Source: Cupriavidus numazuensis (GTDB taxonomy: Bacteria > Pseudomonadota > Gammaproteobacteria > Burkholderiales > Burkholderiaceae). Taken from it: a stretch of DNA of 60,708 nucleotides. Position numbers and translations under genes: made by a program. Positions 1-8,480 of this stretch are shown here, piece by piece (the first letter of the stretch is position 1; each line of letters starts with the position of its first letter). The stretch spans positions 1 to 60,708 of the forward strand of contig NZ_CAJPVI010000052.1 in NCBI RefSeq assembly GCF_905397435.1, given 5' to 3'. Below the pieces are notes generated by a model. That model did not search any database. It had not been told where the DNA came from and worked only from the letters and a program-made list of their open reading frames with translations.

Positions 1-2
1 GG

Positions 3-77
3 AATCTGGATGCCGTGGTCTACCTGAACCCCGAACGGGCCGAGCCGCAAACCACGGAGTACAGGAAAGCAGCATAG
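3..77 (+). CDS. C-terminal fragment of an unidentified protein
   Basis: An open frame runs in from the left edge and ends at a TAG at 75-77, giving 24 residues that end in EYRKAA. The fragment is too short to place in a family. It is followed by about 195 bp that hold a repeat end and then the promoter of the next operon, so it probably marks the 3' end of a separate upstream gene. It could also be a chance open frame. Confidence 0.35.
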   Translation, partial: NLDAVVYLNPERAEPQTTEYRKAA

Positions 78-110
78 CGGCGGACGCGACAACTACCTTG
101 ACACACGCCG

Positions 111-177
111 CTCGGACAAAAAGTGACTCGCCGGCTACGCCGGCGAAACAGCGCCGCCAGCCAAGAACGACACCCCC
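111..177 (+). repeat. Solitary end of the window's terminal-inverted-repeat element
   Basis: This stretch matches the right-hand ends of the two complete elements at 27227-27954 and 51056-51781. It contains the half-palindrome CTCGGACAAAAAGTGAC, the GCCGGC-TAC-GCCGGC hairpin, and the outer part reading GCCAAGAACGACACCCC. The inner part of the element is missing, so this is a solo or decayed end lying directly upstream of a catabolic promoter. Confidence 0.75.
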
Positions 178-204
178 CAACTCAGCCCCAAAACAAAAAA
201 ATCC

Positions 205-232
205 TTGACCATTTCCCCATACCAATCATAAT
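205..232 (+). promoter_or_regulatory. Sigma-70-type promoter of the dioxygenase operon
   Basis: A -35 hexamer TTGACC (205-210) and a -10 hexamer CATAAT (227-232) are separated by 16 bp. Two LacI-type operators begin 2 bp after the -10 box, so transcription should start inside them. The nearest start codon downstream is the dioxygenase ATG at 273. Confidence 0.7.
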
Positions 233-233
233 T

Positions 234-258
234 GCAAACGTTTGCTGCAAACGTTTGC
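234..258 (+). promoter_or_regulatory. Tandem LacI/GalR-type operators
   Basis: The 12-bp palindrome GCAAACGTTTGC occurs twice, at 234-245 and 247-258, one base apart. A central CpG within A/T-rich half-sites is the typical operator shape for LacI/PurR/CcpA-type regulators. The only LacI-type gene seen in the window is the last gene of this same run (6613-7641), so self-contained repression that is relieved by a pathway compound is the simplest reading. The site also sits just before the AGGAG ribosome binding site. Confidence 0.82.
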
Positions 259-272
259 AAAGGAGACCAACA

Positions 273-1196
273 ATGCAGACCACCCAACACAAAGACAACG
301 ACCTACTCCTGATCGAAGACGAACACTCCGTCACCCAGATCGTCCAGGCCGCCATGGCTCAAACCACCAGCCCGCGCCTGCGCTTCGTCATGGGCCTGCT
401 TGTCCAGCACCTGCACGACTTCCTCCGTGAGGTCCGTCCAACGGACGAGGAATTCGAAAAAGCGCTGGAGTTCATCGCCGCGCTGGGCCACGCCACCCAT
501 GCCACCAACAACGAAGTAGTACTCGCCGCCGACGTGCTGGGCCTTTCCACGCTGGTCACCGTAATGAACAACAGCACGAAGGACGGCCGCACCCCTGGCG
601 CGCTGCTGGGCCCGTTCTACCGTGCCAACGCCCCCCGTTACGACTGCGGCGACTGCGTGGTACAGGACGACGCACCCGGCCTGCCATTGTTCGTGCGCGG
701 CACCGTGCGCGCGACGGACGGTACGCCGTTGTCCAACGCCCTTGTGGAAATCTGGCAGGCATCGCCCGTCGGCCTGTACGACAACCAGGACCCGCGCCAG
801 CCCGACCGCAACCTCCGCGGCTGTTTCCAGACCGATGCAGAAGGCGCCTACCACTTCCGCACGGTGCGCCCCGCCGGCTACCCGGTGCCGACCAATGGCC
901 CGATCGGCACGCTGCTCGACGCACAGCAACGCCATCCGTACCGCCCCGCACATATCCACTTCATCGTCGCCACACCGGGCTACCGCACGCTCGTGACACA
1001 GGTATTCGTCGATGAACCGCAGGCCCTCGAATCCGACGTGACATTCGGCGTCCATCGCCAGCTCGTCGGGCAGCTCGAACTCGTCAACCATGGCCGCAGC
1101 CCGTGGGGCGACCTCCCTGCCCCGTTCTACACGATGGACTTCGACTTCACGCTCGAACCCGGCGAACAGACTTTCCCGAAGCCGCCGATCGACTGA
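273..1196 (+). CDS. Intradiol ring-cleavage dioxygenase (catechol or hydroxyquinol 1,2-dioxygenase type)
   Basis: The 307-residue protein should cleave a catechol-like ring between its two hydroxyls using non-haem Fe(III). It has the usual helical N-terminal dimerisation domain (about 1-110) and then the beta-sandwich catalytic domain starting at LLGPFYR. The expected iron ligands are visible: Tyr169 (GLYD), Tyr203 (GYPVP), His227 and His229 (RPAHIHF). I chose the ATG at 273 because AGGAG lies at 262-265 and an upstream extension of the frame would read through the operators. The length and the GPFYR block fit hydroxyquinol or chlorocatechol types as well as catechol types, and the substrate cannot be fixed from sequence. 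It is the first gene of an operon with SDR, BKACE and MDR enzymes. Confidence 0.88.
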   Translation: MQTTQHKDNDLLLIEDEHSVTQIVQAAMAQTTSPRLRFVMGLLVQHLHDFLREVRPTDEEFEKALEFIAALGHATHATNNEVVLAADVLGLSTLVTVMNNSTKDGRTPGALLGPFYRANAPRYDCGDCVVQDDAPGLPLFVRGTVRATDGTPLSNALVEIWQASPVGLYDNQDPRQPDRNLRGCFQTDAEGAYHFRTVRPAGYPVPTNGPIGTLLDAQQRHPYRPAHIHFIVATPGYRTLVTQVFVDEPQALESDVTFGVHRQLVGQLELVNHGRSPWGDLPAPFYTMDFDFTLEPGEQTFPKPPID

Positions 1197-1237
1197 CGGC
1201 CCTGCTTTTCAAATTTCCACGCAGCACAACTGACACC

Positions 1238-1987
1238 ATGAGCCTCTCATCTCTCTCCGGCAAGGTCGCCGTGATCCTCGGCGGTACCGGCGGCATCGGT
1301 TTGGCCACCGGTTATGCGCTGGCACAGCTTGGCGCCAGCGTTGTCCTGACCGGACGCAACCGCGACAGTGCGGCCAGTGCAGCGGCATCGCTGCCGGCCG
1401 GCAACCATATGGGCGCCGCGGCCGAGATCGGCGACACCGCGTCGCTGAACGACCTGGCCGACGAGGTCAGCCACCACTACGGTCGCGTCGACATCCTGGT
1501 CAATACCGCTGGCTTCACGCAGGCCATTCCGCATGCCGATCTCGATGCGCTCAACGATGCGCTGATCGACGAGCTGTTCGCGATTAACTGGCGCGGCCAG
1601 TTCGCGGCGATCCGCGCGTTTGCACCGCACTTGCGCGCTAATGGCGACGGCCTCGTGGTCAACGTCGGCTCCATCGCAGGGCGCACGGGCCAGGGCAGCA
1701 ACGTGGCGTACTGTGCGGCCAAGGCCGGGCTCGATGTCATGGCCGTGTCGCTGGGCCGCGCGCTGGCGCCGGCCATTCGCGTGCTGAACGTGTCGCCAGG
1801 CGTGGTCGATACCGGCTTCGTGCCCGGCCGCGACGACACCTTCAACGAACGCGCGGCCAAGACCACGCCGCTGCGCCGCATCGGCCAGGCGCAGGACGTG
1901 GCCGACGCCATCGTCGCCTGCGCGACGTCACTGCGCTTTGCCACCGGCACCACCATCGTCGTCGATGGCGGACGCCAGCTCGGCTGA
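1238..1987 (+). CDS. Short-chain dehydrogenase/reductase (SDR)
   Basis: This is a 249-residue classical SDR, an NAD(P)-dependent oxidoreductase. The N-terminal nucleotide-binding motif GGTGGIG is at about residues 15-21, followed by the NTAG stretch, a catalytic Ser in VGSIAGR and the YCAAK catalytic Tyr/Lys pair. It ends with the usual VVDGG segment. The ATG at 1238 begins 41 bp after the dioxygenase stop; the longer open frame upstream overlaps the dioxygenase and is not needed. The substrate is unknown. Its position suggests it reduces or oxidises a ring-cleavage product or a side-chain alcohol. Confidence 0.85.
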   Translation: MSLSSLSGKVAVILGGTGGIGLATGYALAQLGASVVLTGRNRDSAASAAASLPAGNHMGAAAEIGDTASLNDLADEVSHHYGRVDILVNTAGFTQAIPHADLDALNDALIDELFAINWRGQFAAIRAFAPHLRANGDGLVVNVGSIAGRTGQGSNVAYCAAKAGLDVMAVSLGRALAPAIRVLNVSPGVVDTGFVPGRDDTFNERAAKTTPLRRIGQAQDVADAIVACATSLRFATGTTIVVDGGRQLG

Positions 1988-2016
1988 TCGATTTCCATAC
2001 TTACGCCAACACAACC

Positions 2017-2901
2017 ATGCACGCACGCAAGACCATCATCACCTGCGCGGTGACCGGCAATATCGTCACGCCCGAGCAGTACCCGAACCTGCCAGTCACG
2101 CCCGAGCAGATCGCCAATGCCGCGCTCGAAGCCGCCGAAGCCGGCGCCGCTGCCGCGCATATCCACGTGCGCGATCCCGAGACCGGCCGCCCATCGATGT
2201 CGCTCGACTACTACGCCGATGTCATCGACCGCATCCGCAAGCGCAACCGCGCGCTGATCATCAACCTGACCACCGGTCCCGGCGGCCGCTTCGTGCCGAG
2301 CGAAGACGAACCGCGCGTGGCCGCGCCGGGCACCACGCTGCTGCATCCGTCCAAGCGCGTGGAGCACATTGCGGCGCTGCGCCCCGACGTGTGTTCGCTC
2401 GACCTGAACACCATGAACTCGGGCGGCGACGTGGTCATCAACACGCCCGCCAATGTGCGCAAGATGGCCGGCGTGATCCGTGCGGCCGGCGTCATGCCGG
2501 AGCTCGAGATCTTCGATTCGGGCGACCTCAACATGGCGCTCGATTTCATCCGCGAAGGCGTGCTCGATGGCCCCGGCCTCTGGACCTTTGTGCTGGGCGT
2601 GAAGTACGGCTTCGCGCCGACGCCGGAAACCATCTTCTACGCGCGCAGCATGCTGCCGCCCGGCGCGCACTGGTCGGCGTTCGGCATCGGCCGCGCGGAG
2701 TTCCCGATCGTCGCGCAGGCATGGCTCGCGGGCGGGCATGTGCGCGTCGGCCTGGAAGACAACATCTACCTGGAAAAAGGCGTGCTGGCGCCGAGCAATG
2801 CCGCCCTGGTCGCCAAGGCGAGCGACATCGTGCGTTCGCTCGGCGGCGAGATCGCCTCGCCGCACGAAGCGCGCCGCGCACTTGGCCTGCGCGAAGCCTG
2901 A
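2017..2901 (+). CDS. Beta-keto acid cleavage enzyme (BKACE, DUF849)
   Basis: The 294-residue protein has the BKACE signature: the start KTIITCAVTG, the zinc ligands His48 and His50 in HIHVRDP, and Glu247 in VGLEDN. Members of this family condense a beta-keto acid with acetyl-CoA to give acetoacetate and a CoA thioester; the best known is 3-keto-5-aminohexanoate cleavage enzyme, and other members accept beta-ketoadipate-like acids. Placed after an intradiol dioxygenase, a 3-oxoadipate-type substrate is an attractive inference. A second, clearly different BKACE is encoded at 10707-11645. Confidence 0.9.
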   Translation: MHARKTIITCAVTGNIVTPEQYPNLPVTPEQIANAALEAAEAGAAAAHIHVRDPETGRPSMSLDYYADVIDRIRKRNRALIINLTTGPGGRFVPSEDEPRVAAPGTTLLHPSKRVEHIAALRPDVCSLDLNTMNSGGDVVINTPANVRKMAGVIRAAGVMPELEIFDSGDLNMALDFIREGVLDGPGLWTFVLGVKYGFAPTPETIFYARSMLPPGAHWSAFGIGRAEFPIVAQAWLAGGHVRVGLEDNIYLEKGVLAPSNAALVAKASDIVRSLGGEIASPHEARRALGLREA

Positions 2902-2942
2902 ACACACATTCACAACATCAGACACTGAACGAGGAAGACACC

Positions 2943-3920
2943 ATGAACACGATTCGCGTCAGCGAGAAAGCCGCGGGCATCGACACCCTGAAACTGGAAC
3001 TGGTGGGCGCGCCGCGCCCCGACGCCACTGATGGCCAGTGCGTGATCGAAGTGGCCAGCGCCGGGGTCAACCCCAGCGACGTCAAGGCCACGCTCGGCCT
3101 GATGCCGCATGCAGTCTGGCCGCGCACGCCGGGCCGCGACTATGCGGGCGTCGTGGTCGACGGCCCGACTGGCCTGATCGGCCTGAAGGTATGGGGCAGC
3201 GGCGGCGAACTCGGCATCCGCCGTGACGGCACGCATGGCAAGTACCTGCGCGTCAATGCGCAGTCGGTGCGCGAAAAGCCGGCCACGCTGTCGCTGCTCG
3301 AAGCCGGCGCGGTCGGCGTGCCGTTCATCACCGCCTATGAAGGCCTGCGCCGCGCAGGCATGCCGAAGCCGGGCAGCGTCGTGCTGGTGTGCGGCGGCAA
3401 CGGCAAGGTTGGCCAGGCCACCATCCAGATCGCCACCGCGCTGGGCGCGCGCGTGTTCGCCGTGGAGCGCACCGCCGAGCCCTACCGTGGCCACGCGAAC
3501 GCACCGGTGCGCATGATCGACGCGAGCCGCGAATCGATTTCCGCCGTGGTGCGCGACGAGACCGACGGCCATGGCGCCGACATCGTCTACAACACCGTGG
3601 GCAGCCCGTACTTCGAGCAGGCCAACCAGGCCATGGCGATCGGCGCCGCGCAGATCTTCATCTCGACCATCGAGCGCCCGGTGCCGTTCGACATCTTCAC
3701 GTTCTACCGCGGCCAGCACACCTACGTGGGCGTCGACACGCTGGCGCTGGACAGCAGCGCGGGCGCGAACATCCTGGACCAGCTCGCGCCGATGTTCGCC
3801 TCTGGCGCGCTGAAGCCGTTCCCGGTGCTGCCCGAGTACACGTATGCGCTGGCCGACGCCGCCGAGGCCTATCGCGCCGTGCTGCAGGGCGCGACCGAAC
3901 GCGTGGTGCTCAAGCCATGA
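2943..3920 (+). CDS. Zinc-free MDR-family oxidoreductase (quinone oxidoreductase-like)
   Basis: This 325-residue protein has the two-domain medium-chain dehydrogenase/reductase layout. An N-terminal GroES-like domain contains AGVNPSD and GRDYAGVV; a Rossmann domain contains CGGNGKVG and then IATALGARVFAV. I see neither the catalytic Cys/His zinc ligands nor the four-Cys structural zinc loop of alcohol dehydrogenases, so it belongs with quinone oxidoreductase or enoyl reductase types that use NADPH. GAGG-like bases at about 2930-2936 precede the ATG. Its last codons overlap the cupin gene. A role in reducing an unsaturated ring-cleavage product such as maleylacetate is conceivable but unproven. 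Confidence 0.82.
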   Translation: MNTIRVSEKAAGIDTLKLELVGAPRPDATDGQCVIEVASAGVNPSDVKATLGLMPHAVWPRTPGRDYAGVVVDGPTGLIGLKVWGSGGELGIRRDGTHGKYLRVNAQSVREKPATLSLLEAGAVGVPFITAYEGLRRAGMPKPGSVVLVCGGNGKVGQATIQIATALGARVFAVERTAEPYRGHANAPVRMIDASRESISAVVRDETDGHGADIVYNTVGSPYFEQANQAMAIGAAQIFISTIERPVPFDIFTFYRGQHTYVGVDTLALDSSAGANILDQLAPMFASGALKPFPVLPEYTYALADAAEAYRAVLQGATERVVLKP

Positions 3921-4258
3921 ACACGACCCGCTTCGCCCAGGCGCCGGCGTACTTTCCGCCGAACCACGACGGCATGCACTGCCTGCGCCTGCAGGGCCAT
4001 GAGGCCGGGCCGTCCGAGTCGCTGTGGATGGGGGTGTCGGTGCTGCTGCCCGGTGGGCATACCAGCATGGATGCGTCCGGCGTCGAGAAGCACTATGTCG
4101 TGCTCGAAGGCGAGGTCTGCATCCGCACGCCCGACGAAGCCGTGACGCTGCAGCAGTTCGATTCGGTGCGGCTGGCACCGGGCGAAGCGCGGCAGGTGTC
4201 GAACCCGGGCAACCGCCCGGCCATGCTGCTGCTGGCCATGCCTTATCCGAAGGCCTGA
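3917..4258 (+). CDS. Small single-domain cupin protein
   Basis: This is a 113-residue protein whose ATG overlaps the preceding stop as ATGA, indicating translational coupling to the MDR enzyme. The first cupin motif can be read in LLPGGHTSMDASGVEKHYVVLEG with both expected His residues and a Glu/Gly turn. The second motif around LAPGEARQVSNPG is poorer and lacks a clear metal His. Single cupins in catabolic operons act as isomerases, decarboxylases or ligand sensors; nothing here decides among these. Confidence 0.78.
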   Translation: MNTTRFAQAPAYFPPNHDGMHCLRLQGHEAGPSESLWMGVSVLLPGGHTSMDASGVEKHYVVLEGEVCIRTPDEAVTLQQFDSVRLAPGEARQVSNPGNRPAMLLLAMPYPKA

Positions 4259-4368
4259 CCGGCAGCCGTAGCAGCAAGCAGTATCCGGCGCCCCGGCATG
4301 GCGCCGTGCCCGCGCATCGGCGCGGGCGCCACTTCGACAAAAAACATCACAGAAGCGGGAGACTACCC

Positions 4369-5469
4369 ATGAAACGCGTTCCCATACGAAGCGCGGCCCT
4401 GACCCTGGCCGCATGCTGTCTTGCCGGCGAGGCCGCGGCACAGTCGTCGGTCACGGTCTACGGCCGCATCAATACAGCGCTGGAGTATTCCAGCGCCAGC
4501 ACGGCAACGGACGGCACGCATCTTGGCGGCACCGGCCGGCTGACCAACAACCGCTCGGTGTTCGGCCTGCGCGGCGAAGAGGACCTTGGCGGATCGCTCA
4601 AGGCCATCTGGCAGATCGAGAGCAACTTCTCGCTCGATACCGGGCAGGGCCAGATCGCCGGGCGCAATGACCGCATCGGGCTGCAGGGCAAGGCCGGTAC
4701 CTTCTTCATGGGCCACTGGCAGACACCGTACACCGTGTCGACGATGGGCTATGACCCGTACTACCCGACCACCGCGGGCTATATGGCGCTGATCGGCAAC
4801 GGGTCGACGTCCAGCTCCGACAACGTGCAGGACACCAGCTCGTTCGACCGCCGGCAGAAGAACATCATCGTCTACCAGACGCCATCGTTTGCGGGCTTCA
4901 GCGGCTCGGCGGCTTGGGGCATCAACGAGGAAAAGCTGACGGTGCCGCGCAACCCGGGCCTGTACTCGTTCTCCGCCGCGTACGACAACGGCCCGCTCAA
5001 CGTGGCGCTGGCCTATGAAATCCACCAGAACTACCAGGTCCAGGGCCGCAACGACGACGCCATGAAGGCCGGCGTGTCGTACCGGTTCCCGACCACCACG
5101 GTCGCCCTGCTGTACGAGCGCCTGCATTACCGCACCGCGACCGGCGATCTCACGCGCAACGGGTACTACGCATCGCTCGTGCAGAAGCTTGGGCCGGGCA
5201 GCGTGAAGCTGGGCTTTGCGCTGGCCAGCAACGGCGCCGGCAGCGCGACCGAGACCGTCGGCTTCTTCCGCAGCGGCGCAGATACCGGCGCCACGCAGGT
5301 GACCATCGGCTATGACTATCCGCTGTCCAAGCGCACGACGCTGTTCGCGTACTACAGCCGCATCGATAACAAGAAAAACGCGATCTACGACTTCGCCATC
5401 AACGAACTTGGCGTGAGCGCCGGCGCCGACCCGCAGACCTTTGCGCTCGGCATGCGCCACTTCTTCTGA
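4369..5469 (+). CDS. Gram-negative porin (Burkholderiales type)
   Basis: The 366-residue outer-membrane porin begins with a signal peptide ending near AAAQ (about residue 24), followed by the first strand SSVTVYGRINTAL. The block SVFGLRGEEDLGGSLKAIWQIES is characteristic of the Burkholderia/Bordetella/Cupriavidus trimeric porins, and the chain ends in Phe (MRHFF) as required for barrel assembly. GGGAGA precedes the ATG. Its place between the enzymes and a periplasmic binding protein suggests it lets the pathway substrate through the outer membrane. Confidence 0.9.
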   Translation: MKRVPIRSAALTLAACCLAGEAAAQSSVTVYGRINTALEYSSASTATDGTHLGGTGRLTNNRSVFGLRGEEDLGGSLKAIWQIESNFSLDTGQGQIAGRNDRIGLQGKAGTFFMGHWQTPYTVSTMGYDPYYPTTAGYMALIGNGSTSSSDNVQDTSSFDRRQKNIIVYQTPSFAGFSGSAAWGINEEKLTVPRNPGLYSFSAAYDNGPLNVALAYEIHQNYQVQGRNDDAMKAGVSYRFPTTTVALLYERLHYRTATGDLTRNGYYASLVQKLGPGSVKLGFALASNGAGSATETVGFFRSGADTGATQVTIGYDYPLSKRTTLFAYYSRIDNKKNAIYDFAINELGVSAGADPQTFALGMRHFF

Positions 5470-5494
5470 ATCCGTGGTTGTGAGGAGACAAACG

Positions 5495-6487
5495 ATGTAC
5501 CGCCCCCTTCGTCGCAAGACTCTGTTCACCCTGTCCGCTGCCGCACTTGCTGTGCTGGCCGCGGTTCCGCCCGTCATGGCGCAACCGCAATACCCGGCCA
5601 AGCCGATCCGTCTCGTGGTGCCGTTCTCTGCAGGCAGCGCGACCGATATCCTGGCCCGCATTGTCGGCACCAAGATGGGCCAGAACGCCGGCTACCAGGT
5701 CATCGTCGACAACCGGCCGGGCGCCGGCGGCACGCTGGGTGCCACCGGCGTGGCCAAGGCCGCGCCCGACGGCTACACGCTGATCCTGGTGTCGGTGGGC
5801 CATGCCATCAACGCCACGCTGTACCCGAAGCTCGCCTATGACACGGTCAAGGACTTTGCGCCCGTGTCGCTGGTGGCGAGCGTGCCGAACGTGCTCGTGG
5901 TGAATTCAGCGAGCAAGTACAACTCCGTGCGCGACATCGTCGCCGCAGCCAAGGCAAACCCGGGCGCGATGAATTTCGACTCGGCCGGCTCGGGCAGCTC
6001 CACGCACCTGAGCGGCGAGATGTTCAAGATGCAGGCCGGCGTCGATGTCGTCCATATTCCGTACAAGGGCACCGGCGAAGCGCTGACCGATGTCATGGCC
6101 GGCCGCGGCGACATGATGTTCGCGCCGACCGTCTCGGCCATGCCGTTCGTGCGGCAGGGCAAGCTCAAGGCGCTGGCCGTGACCACGGCGAAGCGCGCCG
6201 GCTCGCTGCCCGACATCCCGACCGTGGCGGAATCGGGTCTGCCCGGCTATGCGTTCGATTCGTGGTTCGGCATCCTGGCGCCGGCCGGCACGCCGAAGGA
6301 GATCGTCAATACGCTCAATGCCGAGATCGGCAAGGCGCTGGCCTCGCCCGATGTCAGGGAGAAGCTCGCGGTACAGGGCGCCGAGCCCCGGACGTCCACG
6401 CCGCAGGAGTTCTCCAGCTACATCAAGGCGGAAATCGCCAAGCTGGCGCCGGTGGTGAAGCAGTCGGGCGTTCAGGGCGGCCAGTAA
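5495..6487 (+). CDS. Bug-family periplasmic solute-binding protein
   Basis: This 330-residue protein has an N-terminal signal peptide ending near VMAQ and then the Bug/TctC hallmark YPAKPIRLVVPFSAGSATDI, DNRPGAGGTLG and AAPDGYTL segments. Bug proteins bind carboxylates or similar anions in the periplasm. No TctA/TctB membrane genes are nearby, so it is an orphan. The ATG at 5495 follows GAGGAGA at about 5482-5488. It lies 25 bp after the porin and is likely to bind the operon's substrate or inducer. Confidence 0.92.
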   Translation: MYRPLRRKTLFTLSAAALAVLAAVPPVMAQPQYPAKPIRLVVPFSAGSATDILARIVGTKMGQNAGYQVIVDNRPGAGGTLGATGVAKAAPDGYTLILVSVGHAINATLYPKLAYDTVKDFAPVSLVASVPNVLVVNSASKYNSVRDIVAAAKANPGAMNFDSAGSGSSTHLSGEMFKMQAGVDVVHIPYKGTGEALTDVMAGRGDMMFAPTVSAMPFVRQGKLKALAVTTAKRAGSLPDIPTVAESGLPGYAFDSWFGILAPAGTPKEIVNTLNAEIGKALASPDVREKLAVQGAEPRTSTPQEFSSYIKAEIAKLAPVVKQSGVQGGQ

Positions 6488-6501
6488 CGGCGCGGACAGC
6501 G

Positions 6502-6540
6502 GCGCACGGGGCCCGGGTGGCGGCCGCCCGGGCCCCGTGC
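6502..6540 (+). terminator. Hairpin after the Bug gene
   Basis: A near-perfect stem of about 14 bp (GCACGGGGCCCGGG pairing with CCCGGGCCCCGTGC) lies 15 bp after the Bug stop. There is only a weak T-rich tail, so it may attenuate rather than stop transcription into the LacI-type gene. Confidence 0.55.
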
Positions 6541-6612
6541 CTTAGAATGGCGTATTCCCGATTCCGATCAGCGCCCAGCGCCCACGGCGCCGCCGCACCG
6601 CTTCCCGCCGAC

Positions 6613-7641
6613 ATGTCCGAGCGCAAACGCCTGACCCTCAAAGACCTCGCCGCCGAGATCAATGTGCATTACTCGACCGTGTCGCGCGTGATGAACCCGG
6701 CAACGCGGCATCTCGTGGCGGACGACGTGGCGGCGCGCGTACTCGCCCTGGCCGACGAACGCGGCTTCCGCCCGAACCGCATTGCGGCGGGGCTGCGCAC
6801 GCAGCGCTCGGGCCTGGTCGGCGTGGTGCTGCCCGATATCGCGAACCCGGTGTTCCCGCCGATCCTGGCCGGCATTGAATCGGTGCTGTGCCAGCAAGGC
6901 TATGTGCCGATCGTGGTCAATGCCGGCACCGACAAGGAACGCCAGCGCTTCGTGATCGACCAGATGGTCGGACGCCAGGTCGAAGGCTTGCTGCTCGCCA
7001 CGGCCGAGCGCGACGACCCCATCCTCGACTATTGCCTGGCCCAGCGCATTCCGGTGGTCATGGTGAACCGCGGCGAAGACACTGGCCGCGCGTCGTGCGT
7101 CGTCAGCGACAGCCTGCTCGCCATGCGCCTGACCGTGGACCATCTGGTCGGGCTCGGCCACCGCCGCATCGGCCATATCGCGGGACCCGCCACGTTGTCG
7201 ACCGGCTTCCTGCGCCGCGAGGGCTTCCTGCGCGCCGTGCGGCACCATCGCCTGCGGCGCGAGCAATGGCAGGTCATCGAAGCCCCGAGCTATTCGCGCG
7301 AAGCGGGCCGAGAAGCGTGTGAGAAGCTGCTGGCCGAGTTTCCCGGCATGACAGCCATCGCCGCCGGCAACGACCTGATCGCCATGGGCTGCTATGACTG
7401 CCTGCGCGCAAGCGGCCTGCGCTGCCCCGAGGACATCTCGGTGATCGGCCACAACGACATGCCGTTCGTCGATGCGCTGACACCGCCGCTGACCACGGTG
7501 CGCATTGCCGTGCACGAGATGGGCGAAGAAGCCGCCCGGCTGCTGCTCAGGAAGATCAGCGAGCCCGACGCCGATGCCGTCACGGTCGAGCTGAAACCGG
7601 AGCTGATCGTGCGCGGATCGACAGCGGCGCCGGCGGCCTGA
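6613..7641 (+). CDS. LacI-family transcriptional regulator
   Basis: This is a 342-residue regulator with the LacI DNA-binding domain at the N-terminus: LTLKDLAAEINVHYSTVSRV, then the hinge PNRIAAGLRT whose Leu inserts at a central CpG. The periplasmic-binding-protein-like effector domain starts at GLVGVVLPDIANPVF. I use the ATG at 6613 (MSERKR); an in-frame ATG at 6547 would add 22 atypical residues. It is the last gene of the operon and the likely ligand of the two GCAAACGTTTGC operators 6.4 kb upstream. The effector is probably the substrate or a ring-cleavage intermediate. Confidence 0.9.
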   Translation: MSERKRLTLKDLAAEINVHYSTVSRVMNPATRHLVADDVAARVLALADERGFRPNRIAAGLRTQRSGLVGVVLPDIANPVFPPILAGIESVLCQQGYVPIVVNAGTDKERQRFVIDQMVGRQVEGLLLATAERDDPILDYCLAQRIPVVMVNRGEDTGRASCVVSDSLLAMRLTVDHLVGLGHRRIGHIAGPATLSTGFLRREGFLRAVRHHRLRREQWQVIEAPSYSREAGREACEKLLAEFPGMTAIAAGNDLIAMGCYDCLRASGLRCPEDISVIGHNDMPFVDALTPPLTTVRIAVHEMGEEAARLLLRKISEPDADAVTVELKPELIVRGSTAAPAA

Positions 7642-7651
7642 TACCGCCGGG

Positions 7652-7670
7652 GGCGGCGTCCGGTGCCGCC
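7652..7670. terminator. Convergent hairpin between LacI and SDR genes
   Basis: GGCGGC and GCCGCC form a 6-bp stem around GTCCGGT in the 31 bp between two convergent stops. It would serve either strand but has no long T run. Confidence 0.5.
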
Positions 7671-7672
7671 TC

Positions 7673-8464
7673 TTACAGATACTCGAGGTTGCCGTCCACG
7701 CTGATGGCCTGGCCCGAGATATTGGCGCCAGCCGGCGACGCCAGGAACAGCGCCATGGCAGCCACATCGTCCATGGTGACCATGCGCCGCAGCGAGATCT
7801 TGCGCAGGTATTCCTCTTTCATCGCGTCGAAGCTGATGCCGAGTGCCTGTGCGCGCGCGGCGATCACGCGGTCCATGCGCTCGCCCTGCACCACGCCCGG
7901 CAGGATCGCGTTCACACGCACATTGGACGGGCCGAGCTCGATCGCGAGCGACTTCACGAGCCCGACGATGGCCCACTTCGTCGCCGCATACGGCGTGCGG
8001 AACGGGTAGCCAAGGCGCCCCGCCACCGACGACATGGCGATGATCGCGGGGCTGTCCGAGGTCTGCCTGAGCAGCGGCACTGCCTTGCGCAGAAAGTAAT
8101 ACTGGCTGTTCAGATTCGTGGAGACGGTCTGTTCCCACTGTTCGGGGCTGATCTCGTCGACGGGACCGGTCGGTCCGGCAATGCCCGCGTTGTTGATCAG
8201 GATGTCGAGGCCGCCCAGCGCATCGCGGGCCTCGTCGATCACGCGGTCCACCTGTTCGCGAACAGACACGTCAGCCACACCCGCATGCAGACGCGGATGC
8301 CGGCCATTCGCCTGGGCAACCGCGGCCGGGTCGATGTCGCAGACATAGACCGACGCGTCGGCCTGCAGGAATGCCTCCGCAATCGTCGCGCCAATGCCGG
8401 CGGCTCCGCCCGATACCAGTACGCGCAGGCCGGGTCTTGGCTTCAATAGATCCAGGGTATTCAT
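7673..8464 (-). CDS. SDR-family oxidoreductase
   Basis: This is a 263-residue classical SDR with the nucleotide-binding motif SGGAAGIG, the NNAG motif, a catalytic Ser in MSSVAGR and the YAATK pair. AAAGGA precedes the ATG at 8464. It is the last gene of the minus-strand BKACE/MFS/SDR operon, 16 bp after the other SDR. The two SDRs are not close copies, so they probably act on successive or different hydroxy/keto compounds. Confidence 0.85.
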   Translation of the reverse strand: MNTLDLLKPRPGLRVLVSGGAAGIGATIAEAFLQADASVYVCDIDPAAVAQANGRHPRLHAGVADVSVREQVDRVIDEARDALGGLDILINNAGIAGPTGPVDEISPEQWEQTVSTNLNSQYYFLRKAVPLLRQTSDSPAIIAMSSVAGRLGYPFRTPYAATKWAIVGLVKSLAIELGPSNVRVNAILPGVVQGERMDRVIAARAQALGISFDAMKEEYLRKISLRRMVTMDDVAAMALFLASPAGANISGQAISVDGNLEYL

Positions 8465-8480
8465 CTTGGGTCCTTTCCGT

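Noticed and set aside
123..272. Upstream extension of the dioxygenase frame to 123
   Set aside because: It would translate the repeat end, the promoter and the two operators, and the added residues have no family match.
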